This document shows, piece after piece, positions 44,104 to 52,500 of a stretch of 64,000 nucleotides of DNA. A model generated the notes under the pieces. The model searched no databases. It had not been told where the DNA came from and saw nothing but the letters and a program-made list of their open reading frames with translations. The translations under genes and the position numbers were made by a program. The stretch is from Mesoplasma grammopterae ATCC 49580 (GTDB taxonomy: Bacteria > Bacillota_I > Bacilli_A > Mycoplasmatales > Mycoplasmataceae): positions 62,001 through 126,000 of the forward strand of contig NZ_KL370789.1 in NCBI RefSeq assembly GCF_000701525.1, given 5' to 3'. The stretch's first letter is position 1. Every line of letters starts with the position of its first letter.

Positions 44104-44888
44104 TGAAGAGTAAAATAAGAAAATTAAAATTGTCAATTGGTTTTTTATTAGCATTGGAAGCCTTAATTATATTAGCAATGGTTGTACTTTCATTTAAGTG
44201 ATCATGGTTGATCTTTTTAACAGCTGGGGTTGGTTATATATTATTTATATGTCATAATTTAGTATTTGTAATTAGAAGAAAAGTTATTATAAAGAAATTT
44301 AATAATACAATTAAAGAAAATTTAATCTTTAAGTCATATATTGAAAAAAGAAATTATATACATAACTTTTTAATATTTTATACATCATTTTTTATATTAG
44401 TATTTGTAACTATTGCAACAATAATATTTTTATTTGTAACTGATACAGATAATAGTATTGCCCTAGATTTATTAAGTCTAATTTCAGCTGCTTTAGTAAT
44501 AGTTTCACCATTTTTAGGAGCATTCTATAAAAAGATAACAAATATAACGCAAACTGAAGGTGATATGAAAACTGATGCACTTAGAAAAGATATTAAATAT
44601 GTAATAACAGGTAATACAAGTTTAAATAAGGCAATTAATGATATAAACTTAAATACTAAAACAATTGAACTATTAAAAAATGAAAAAGATATTAATTCAC
44701 AAAAAATAGTAAAAAGATTAAATAATCGTATTAATAATATTAATGAACAAATTTCATTATTTGAAGTATATTTATTATTTGAGGCTTCTTTAAAAGAAAT
44801 TGAAGATAAAAATAAAATAAAACAATTTAAGAATAATATTTTAACTAAAAAGAACTTATCTGAAATAGTAGTTATTTTAAATAAATAA
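44103..44888 (+). CDS. Unknown four-helix membrane protein
   Basis: A 261-residue protein with hydrophobic segments near residues 11-30, 35-55, 83-106 and 115-137, followed by about 120 charged, probably cytoplasmic residues with helical pattern. No family is recognised. Translational coupling with the J-domain gene (ATGA-type overlap TAATG) suggests the two act together, possibly as a membrane-anchored chaperone site. One TGG tryptophan is present (about 44205). A decayed fragment of its start is at 40469-40513. Confidence 0.75.
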
Positions 44889-44992
44889 AAGCAAATTATA
44901 AAAACTGTATTTTTTCAAGCAACTATTTATATTTTTTTAAGTCACTACACCTTAGTTATTGATTTTCTAGTTAAAAATAAAAAAATTTTTTT

Positions 44993-45022
44993 AAAAAACA
45001 CCCAATACTGGGTGTTTTTTTT
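44993..45022 (+). terminator. Strong terminator before the repeat-protein locus
   Basis: A stem AAAAAACACCCA/TGGGTGTTTTTT with a 4-base loop and a T tract. It isolates the J-domain/membrane pair from the next locus. The 260-base gap 44889-45149 contains this terminator, the poly-A promoter and no gene. Confidence 0.88.
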
Positions 45023-45052
45023 GTTTTTATCAAACTTTAGTGTGATTTTATC

Positions 45053-45080
45053 TTGACAAAAAAAAAAAAAAAACCATAAT
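45053..45080 (+). promoter_or_regulatory. Promoter with a 16-A spacer, candidate phase-variable
   Basis: TTGACA at 45053-45058 and CATAAT at 45075-45080, separated by 16 bases that are almost all A: the unbroken A run covers 45058-45073. One more A would give a 17-base spacer. It lies upstream of the exported repeat-protein genes. A homopolymer between -35 and -10 is the architecture of slippage switches in mycoplasma surface genes such as vlp of M. hyorhinis. A leader of about 60 bases follows before the TTG start at 45150. Confidence 0.65.
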
Positions 45081-45149
45081 TAGATTATTCACAAAACTTA
45101 AGTTTTTACACTTTATCGTTTTGATTTTTAAAAGAAAGGTGGAGTCTCT

Positions 45150-46424
45150 TTGAAAAAAAATAAAAGAAAAATATTAGCATCTTTTATTATTCTTTTATTA
45201 ATAGTTGTATGATCTCTTTTTTTAGGAATTATGATTGTGAACGGTGGTGAAAATTCATCTTCAAAAAAAATAATTAGTTTTCAAGAAGTTAAAACTGATG
45301 TTGATAAATATACAAATGATAATACATTTTATGATTTTAAGAGTTACCAAGATGGCCTAAATGATTTAAATCTAGAAGGCGTTAATTTAACAGCATATCA
45401 AATATTATTAGAAAATAAACAATCTTCAGAATTAACTACATTAAGAGTAGAAGTTATTTTTAAATTAGAAGAAAACTATAAATGAAAAGAACTTATATCA
45501 GGTGATCAAAAAGTTGAATATCAAGTTGTTATTGATAAAAGACAGATAGTTAATAAGCAAGAGTTATTTGATTATGTACAAAACAGCCTAAATGAACAAG
45601 AATATTTATCTCAAGAAGAGTTGAATGTAAGATTTGAATATATAAAACAAGATTATGAAAAAAAATACCCTGATATTAAACTAGATTTAAGTACAAATAC
45701 AAATATTAATGGTGAAAATAAAACAAAATGAACAATTGATATTGAAGCATCTATTGATTTCAATCTATATAAATGAAATGATGGCGTTGAAGAAAAGTTT
45801 ATTATGAAAGAAATTAAAATTACAAAGGATATAAGTAAATTGGTTTATCAAGAAGAAATCAAAAAAGAATTAAACGAGATCATAGAAAAAATTAACACTA
45901 ACTCAATTAAAAACTATTCAATTAATGAAGTCATTCAAGAAGTCGATCAAAATTATTTTAAAAGTGCTAATGAAAAACTAAAAGGAACTTATATATTAAA
46001 CCAAACTGCAGAATATCAGCAACAAACTGAAGACGGTTTTAATATATACACATTAAAGATAAAAATAGGTTTAAATGATGGATATAAATGAGAACATGAC
46101 AGAAGTAAAGAAGTTAAGGAATTCAGTTTTCAAAACATTAAAATTAATACGAAAATAATTGATTTAAATCAAGTAATTGATGATTTAAAAGTATTAACAT
46201 CAATGAAATTTCAAAATACTAGTGAGTTAGAGGAAAAGATTGAAGAAATATCTAAATCAAGTAAAGGTTATAATTTAGATCTTATTAATAAAGATGAAAC
46301 AATGAAAGTAAACTTTATAGCAAATTTACAAATAAGTTTAAATGAAGATTATGTATGAAATGATCAAGAAAACACAAACGAGAATATAACTATTAAATTA
46401 GTTATTAATAAAATAGAAAAATAG
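45150..46424 (+). CDS. Exported/membrane-anchored repeat protein 1 of a tandem family
   Basis: A 424-residue protein with an N-terminal membrane anchor (LASFIILLLIVVWSLFLGIMI, about residues 9-29) and a long extracytoplasmic part. Four related units of about 90 residues follow, each ending in a hydrophobic strand and an aromatic-Trp pair such as NYKW, YKWND, GYKWEH or DYVWND. The start is TTG at 45150, in frame and behind AAAGGTGGAG; a downstream ATG at 45231 would remove the membrane anchor. All conserved tryptophans are TGA. No lipobox cysteine. The function is unknown; surface or secreted location is inferred. Confidence 0.7.
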
Positions 46425-46431
46425 GTAGAAA

Positions 46432-48033
46432 ATGAAAAAATTATTATCACTTTTGTCTGGTATAGGAATCGCTTCAAGTGGTTCTGTTTTAACAGCAAAC
46501 ACAATTAATATAAAACAAATCAATAATGAAAATGTTGAAATTATTGAAGATTTAAATGAAGGGCAAACAGGCCCAGAAATTAATGTTAATACAATCAAGG
46601 TTTCTGATGCAATCAGTAAAATTAAGCAAACGGCCGAAAAACAAACATATGTTTCAATTAATGAAGCAATTGAAGCAATTCAAAAAGAAACATTAGTTGG
46701 AACAGAAGTTAGCTTAGAAAAAAGCGAATATATTGTTAGAGAAGAAAATAAAATTAATGGACTTGTTCACTTAAATCTTGCATTAACTTTAAAAAAAGAT
46801 TATACATGAGATAACGAAAGTTTAGAGAGCACACTCTATGTTTCTACTATAGCAAAAATTGATGAAAGAATTAATGTAGATAAAAATGAGGTATTAGCTA
46901 AATTTAAAGAATTATGAAGTACAATTCCTGAGGGAGAAGGAAAAGTTGAACACAAGAAATACTTTAAATCAAAAAATGAAGCTTTATTAGAAATTTTACA
47001 AACAGAATTTGAATATGGTCAAGTAACTAATGCAATCATAAAATCAGCCTCAAATGATGAAGGAAAAGTTATTAATGATGATATTGAGTTTGAAGTAGAA
47101 GTTTTGTTAGATAAAAATCATAAATGATTAAATGAAGTTGAAGGAGAAAAAACTATGAATTTGAATACTTTCAATTTTTATTTAAAAATTGATGAACGAA
47201 AAGAGGCATCATTTAACGAATTAAATACTGATATTATTAATGAATTAGGGAAAAATAATATAAAGTTTTATTCAGAACAAGAAGCTTTAGATGCAATTGA
47301 GCAATATAAAACAGAAAGCAATATAGAATCAATTAAAGATGGTGGAGTTTCTTTAGTTGTAAAAGAAAACGATATATCTTCACAAATACATTCAATTTAT
47401 GATAAAGAATTTATTATTGAAGCAAAAATTGATGAAAAAATTTACAAATGATCTGATGAGACAATTCTAACAAAAGAAATTAATCTACTAACATTGATTG
47501 ATTCAAGAATTCAAGTTAAACAAAATTTAGTTGAAAATCAATTGAAAGACGCAGTCGAAAGTAAAGTTTTTGCATCACAAGGTGAATTAGTGCAAGCAAT
47601 ACTTGATACATCTCTTGAGGAAGGAGCAACTGTTTTAAATATTAAAATTAATGTTGTTGATGATGAAACAAATATTCAAGTTATTGTTGCTATAGATGGT
47701 GAATATAGATGAGACATCAAAGACGATAGTAATGAACCACTAACATTTGAAATTAAATCTAAGGTATATGATAATCGTGTAGACTTTTCAGAAGCAGCGA
47801 AATCATTGTCAAACACATTTAAAACAGAAAGTTTTGCTAATAAAGAAGAAATCGAAGCTTTTGTTGAACATCAAAAAGTAAATGGTATTGATATTGAATT
47901 TGTTGACGCTAATGGGAGTCAAGAAAAAGGATGAATTATCAACTTAATATTAACACCAAATAAAAATATGACTTGAAGCGATGGAACCAATTCATCTCAA
48001 AAATTAATGGTAACTGCTAAAGCTGCAAAATAA
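46432..48033 (+). CDS. Exported repeat protein 2
   Basis: A 533-residue protein with a signal peptide-like start MKKLLSLLSGIGIASSGSVL but no lipobox cysteine. At least five units follow that end in DYTWDN, NHKWLN, IYKWSDET, EYRWDI and NMTWSDGT. Many units begin with an ID-x-R element (KIDERINV, KIDERKEA, LIDSRIQV). The start is 7 bases after the stop of repeat protein 1, so the two are co-transcribed. A terminator follows. Similar to repeat proteins 1 and 3; unknown function. Confidence 0.8.
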
Positions 48034-48034
48034 T

Positions 48035-48057
48035 CTAAATGCAAATTTAGTTTTTTG
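48035..48057 (+). terminator. Terminator after repeat protein 2
   Basis: A 6-bp stem CTAAAT/ATTTAG with a GCAA loop and six T. The A+T-rich stem is weak and may allow read-through into repeat protein 3. Confidence 0.6.
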
Positions 48058-48128
48058 CACTGATTAGAAATAAATAAAATTTTAATTTCAACATACGAAA
48101 AATCAATAGAAAGTAAAGGTTAAAAATT

Positions 48129-50639
48129 ATGAAAAAATTATTATCGATTATGTCTATCCTTTTTGTGGGAACTACCGGTTCTATATATCCTCTTATTGTG
48201 CAAAATCAAGTAGAAAAACAAAATAGCATAAAGCAAATTAATATACTAAAATTAAGCAATGTTAGAGAAAATCTTGAAGATCAATTAAAAGATAAAACTT
48301 TTTCAAGTAGTAGTGAAGTTATAGACATAATAGCAAAAAATTCTATTGATGGTTTGCAGTATAAAGCTTCATTGAACAATACTCAAACAAATCACAAACA
48401 AAATTATGAAGTTTTTAATGTGGAAATTACAATTACTGATGAAAATAAATTTAAATGAGATAATAATAAATCAAATACGATATTATTAACAGTTACAGCT
48501 TTCATTGATTCGCGTCAAATTATTGACCATGATGCTATTCAAAAGTCACTAGACGAAAACTTTTCATTTAAAACTTACAATTCATCATTTGACTCTAAAT
48601 TTGAATTATTAACAAATAATGAAATTCAAGAAGGAGTTAATATTATTTATATTAATCCTGAAGAAAAAATTATTAATCCAAATAATAAAAAATTATATCA
48701 AATTGATTATCAAGTAAATGTAGACTTAGATTCAACAAAAAAATGAGCAGAAAATGATAATGGTACTAATTTTAGTGTTTCTTCTTATATTGACGAACGC
48801 AATTACATTGATTTTTCAGAAATTCAAAAACAAATAAATGACGTTGTTGAAAATAATTATTTTTTATCTACACAAGCAGTTAAAGAAGCAGTTAATGAAA
48901 TTAATATTAACTCAGCTGTAGAAATTAAAAACTTAACAGAAGTATTCCCTGATAATAAAATAGCTACTAAAGAAGTTGAATTTAGTTATGATTTAGTCTT
49001 GAAAGACAGCGAAAACTCAAAATGAAAAGATGGAACTATTAATAATATTCCTAATACTTTTAAGGCTAAAGTAGAAAATAGAAAAATCTTAGATTATGAA
49101 GCTGTTCAAACAGCAATAAGTAATACATTAAAAGATAATACTTATACTTCTGTAGAAGAAGCTGAAAAAACAATTAGAAATGTTCAAATACCTAGCGAAA
49201 TAAGCATTTCAAAAATTGAATCTTCTACTTCAACGATTTTTGGGTCAGTTGAATTCGTAATTGAATTAAAAATTAATGATACAGAAAATAATAAGTGAAA
49301 AGATGAAACAGTTACAAATAAAAAAATTAGTGTTTCAGCAAATATTGATGGAAGAAAGCAAATTGATTTTGAAACCGCAAGCTCACAAATTAATCAAACT
49401 GTTGCTGGAAAAATTTTTAAATCAATGACAAATGCTGAAGCAGCAATAGCTGAAGCTAACCTTGAAGAAGGAATTGAAATATCATCGATAATACCTAAAA
49501 GTACAACAATTTATGGAAATGTTGAATACACAGTAGAAATTAAAATAGATGACAAATTATTTAAATGAAGCGATGGAACAACTGAAGATAAAGCCTTGGA
49601 GGTTTTAGCAGAAATTGATGGAAGAACAATTGTAAAATTTGAAAGTGTGCAAACTTTAATTAATAAAGCTAATGATAATAAAACTTTTAAATCCGTTGAT
49701 GAGGCAATTAATACTATTGAAGAATTGAAAATGCCAAAAGAAGTTATTATTTCTTCTGTAACATCATCATCTGAAGTAAAAGTGGGTACAGCTGAAATCG
49801 AAATTGTTATAGACTTGAAGGATGCTAGTTTATCAAAATGAAGTGATGAAACAGTTACAGCTAAAACAATGAAAATTAATTCTAAAATTGATTCACGTAT
49901 TAAATTATCAACAGATTTAATAACAAAAGAATTAGGCTACTTTGCATTTAAACAAGAAACAAATGAAATAGATATATTAAATCAAATGTTAAAATTAAAT
50001 GCTTCATTAAAAATTGAAGAATTAAGTGTTTCAAATATTACTAACAGTTCAGCAACTATTAAGGTTAAAGAAGGATCTTATGAATACTTCTCAGAAACAA
50101 CAACTGTGAATTTTGAAAGAGACGTACGTATTGATATTAAAGAACATGTTAAAGTTAAAGATCTTGGAACATTTAACACAACAAAAAATAATTTAAATGC
50201 AACTATAAAAGATAAAATTAAAAGTTTAAATAAAGACATAAATATGTCAGAAATTGAACAAATAAGTTCAAATATAGTTATTGAGACAGGGCCAAGTAAA
50301 GTTGTTTGAAAGGTTAAAGATAATTCAAAGGTATATTTTGATCAATCAACAATTGAATTTACTTTTACAATTAAACGTCAGGCACTTAAAGACCCAAATA
50401 CAAGTTATACTCGTGCAAAACTTTATATTGAATATATGAGAGATCCTGATCTAGCAAAATCTCAATTAAAAGCATTCTATAGAAATTATGAGTGGGATGA
50501 TATTGAAATGGTTCAGTTTACTGAAACAAGTTATTCTAGCGAAAATATGCGAACTGAAGGATATTGATCAATTAAAGCAAAATCTGATTCATATTATTAC
50601 ACAGGTCAAGCTATAGTTTATGTTTATTCATCACAATAA
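48129..50639 (+). CDS. Exported repeat protein 3, the largest of the family
   Basis: An 836-residue protein with a signal peptide-like MKKLLSIMSILFVGTTGSIYP (no lipobox cysteine). Seven or more units follow; the best conserved ones, between about residues 380 and 590, contain ANIDGRKQIDF, LAEIDGRTIVKF and SKIDSRIKLS, then a helix with KxF(K)S-x2-EA-x2-I, and end in FKWSDGT, LSKWSDET or NKWKDET. The last 150 residues differ and contain a Tyr/Ser-rich end. One TGG tryptophan occurs (about 50493), while the unit tryptophans are TGA. The ribosome binding site is AAAGGTT. It may share the upstream promoter or use a box in 48060-48120. Confidence 0.8.
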
Positions 50640-50679
50640 AATTTATTCAATTTAATCTTTTTTATAATTTTCTAATTAA

Positions 50680-50716
50680 AAGGTATCTTACTTTTCAAAG
50701 TAAGATACCTTATTTT
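50680..50716 (+). terminator. Very long hairpin terminator after the repeat-protein locus
   Basis: A perfect 15-bp stem AAGGTATCTTACTTT/AAAGTAAGATACCTT with a 2-base turn (so the top pairs will open), followed by ATTTT. It is the longest perfect hairpin in the window. Confidence 0.8.
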
Positions 50717-50852
50717 AAATTAGTAGTATAAAATTATAATAATATTTCTGTTTTAAAGATATTATATGTAATATTTAATTCTTGCTATAATTATAAACAT
50801 ATCTAATAAAGTTCTTAGTTAATTTAAAACTTTTGCTAAGTATAACTTATTA

Positions 50853-50858
50853 TATAAT
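50853..50858 (+). promoter_or_regulatory. -10 box upstream of the gene at 50896
   Basis: A perfect TATAAT 37 bases before the chosen ATG. Another TATAAT lies at 50786-50791. The gap 50640-50895 contains the long terminator and these boxes, and no gene. Confidence 0.45.
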
Positions 50859-50895
50859 AGTTAATTTAATTAAAACAAAGAAAGGAAAAATGATC

Positions 50896-51615
50896 ATGAG
50901 CAACAAAATGAATGACAAAATTGAAATGTTAGAAGAAGAAGTTAAGTATAGAAACATAAAAATTCAAAAATATGTTATTAAAGACATTTTACAAAAAGTT
51001 GTTGAAGCTGGTTTTGACAAAACAAATCTTTATTTTGTTTCTCAAGAAGGTGAAGCAAGTCAAGCATATAAATTTATAATGGTTACTAAACAATGAGTTA
51101 GTTCAATTGTTAAAGATGTTGATTTACTTCCTTTAAAAGAAAAATATAAAGATAAGATAAAACAAAAACTAATTAAATTAGATAATCTAGAAATAGTTAA
51201 AGAAAAAAGAATCAAAATATATGAAATAGATCAAAAATATTTGGATTTACTAATTCAAAAATTAATAGCAAAAAATAAACTAATTCCTATTAGAAAACTT
51301 AAGAAAAAATTATTTATTTTAACTGATGACCGTAAAAACCAATATACAAATAATTTGAATATTTTAAATACAATTAATTTTAAAACACTAGAAGATCAAA
51401 AGAAGATGTACCAAAAACTGTGAGATAAAGAAGTTAAAGAATATTTAAATGAAAGAGAAGTAGCTTTAACTAGATTAAAAGATCCTAATAGATACAATTT
51501 TTTAAATGATTACTATAAAAAAGATCCTAAAAATCAGTTACTGAAAGATTTTAGACCAGATAAAGAAAAATATGATATTTTTAAATCAATTATTAAAGGT
51601 GAGATAAATGTTTAG
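50896..51615 (+). CDS. Unknown cytoplasmic protein upstream of rsmE
   Basis: A 239-residue, strongly charged protein without a membrane segment or a motif I recognise. The N-terminal 30 residues (NDKIEMLEEEVKYRNIKIQK) look like a coiled coil. Starts at 50890 and 50896 are both possible; the AAAGGA at about 50881-50886 fits ATG 50896 better by spacing. The end overlaps the rsmE start by 8 bases, so it may act in the same pathway (rRNA or tRNA processing), but this is only inference from position. Confidence 0.7.
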
Positions 51616-52321
51616 ATATTTTGTTGAAATTAAAAATAATAATAATTTTATTATTAATAATAGTGATGTGCATCATATAAAAAATGTTGTAAAACTTAAA
51701 AATAATGAAATTATTGAATGTGTTTATGAAAAACAAGTTTATCAAACTAAAATTATAGATTTAACTTTAGATCATACTGTAGTGGTTGAAATTATTAATA
51801 TAGAAGAAATAATAATAAGCAATATTAAAAAAGTTTTAATAGCTGGAGTTTTAAGAGAACAAAAATGAGATTATTTATTACAAAAATCAACAGAACTTGG
51901 GGTTGATGAAATCATTCCTGTTATTTTTAAAAGAAATGTAGTTAAAATTGACGATAAAAAGATTAATCAAAAATTACAAAGATGACAAGCAATTTGTGAC
52001 ACTGCAGCTAAACAAGCAAAAAGAACAACAATTCCTGTTGTTAATAATTTAATAACTAACTTAAAAGATTTAAAAAATAACTTATGTGATTTAAATCTTG
52101 TAGCATGAGAAGAAGAAAAAAATATTGGACTTAAAACTTATTTAACACAAGACTTTAACTCAATTAGTTTTATTATTGGTTGTGAAGGTGGAATTGATGT
52201 TAGTGAAATTAAAATTCTAGATGAAATAGGCTTTAAGAATGTTAGTCTAGGAACCAATATATTAAGAGCTGAAACAGCGCCAACATATGTATTAAGTAGC
52301 TTAATTTATGAAAATAAATAA
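51608..52321 (+). CDS. rsmE: 16S rRNA (uracil1498-N3)-methyltransferase RsmE
   Basis: Methylates U1498 of 16S rRNA. The 237-residue protein has the SPOUT-fold end motif GTNILRAETA near residue 220 (family G-x-RILRxETA), the IIGCEGGIDVSEI segment near 190, and the QKSTELGVDEIIPV motif near 95. The start overlaps the end of the unknown gene upstream. Tryptophans are TGA. Confidence 0.93.
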
Positions 52322-52352
52322 TCTTAGTATTTAAAATAAAGGTCAATAAGTA

Positions 52353-52358
52353 TATAAT
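52353..52358 (+). promoter_or_regulatory. -10 box of the candidate small RNA
   Basis: A perfect TATAAT, 32 bases after the rsmE stop and 7 bases before the first arm of the long hairpin. Transcription would start near 52364. Confidence 0.55.
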
Positions 52359-52363
52359 TATAA

Positions 52364-52441
52364 CGTGTCTGGCACCGCCTTTCCTTAATTATCAATTATA
52401 TTTTAGCCAGACACATCACCCTAACCGGTGATTTTTTTATT
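52364..52441 (+). ncRNA. Candidate small RNA or transcribed leader with two hairpins
   Basis: A predicted 77-base transcript starting just before a perfect 9-bp helix GTGTCTGGC/GCCAGACAC (52365-52373 with 52406-52414), which closes a 32-base loop. The loop begins ACCGCCTTTCCTTAA: its CTTTCCTT is the complement of AAGGAAAG, a Shine-Dalgarno-type sequence. ACCG of the loop (52374-52377) can also pair with CGGT (52426-52429) in the next hairpin. A second hairpin ATCACC/GGTGAT followed by seven T is a terminator. The G+C content is far above the surroundings. It could be an independent RNA or a leader of the helicase gene at 52501. I do not recognise a known family. Confidence 0.55.
52415..52441 (+). 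terminator. Terminator of the candidate small RNA
   Basis: ATCACC/GGTGAT with a 6-base loop and a T7 tract. It would stop transcripts 60 bases before the helicase gene. Confidence 0.75.
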
Positions 52442-52458
52442 TTTATTCTGCTTTTGGA

Positions 52459-52476
52459 AGTTTAAAATGTTAAACT
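52459..52476 (+). promoter_or_regulatory. Inverted repeat upstream of the PLD-helicase gene
   Basis: AGTTTAA and TTAAACT are separated by AATG, 24 bases before the ATG at 52501. It could be an operator; no regulator is known and chance is possible in A+T-rich DNA. Confidence 0.3.
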
Positions 52477-52500
52477 GTTAATAAATAAGATGGTGAAAAA

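Noticed and set aside
45150-50639. Lipoproteins
   Set aside because: The three exported proteins have no cysteine at the end of the signal peptide, so they do not fit the lipobox pattern.
10348-52500. Purine or 2'-deoxyguanosine riboswitches, known from Mesoplasma florum
   Set aside because: I looked in the gaps for the paired three-stem pattern with the conserved junction bases and saw none in this window.
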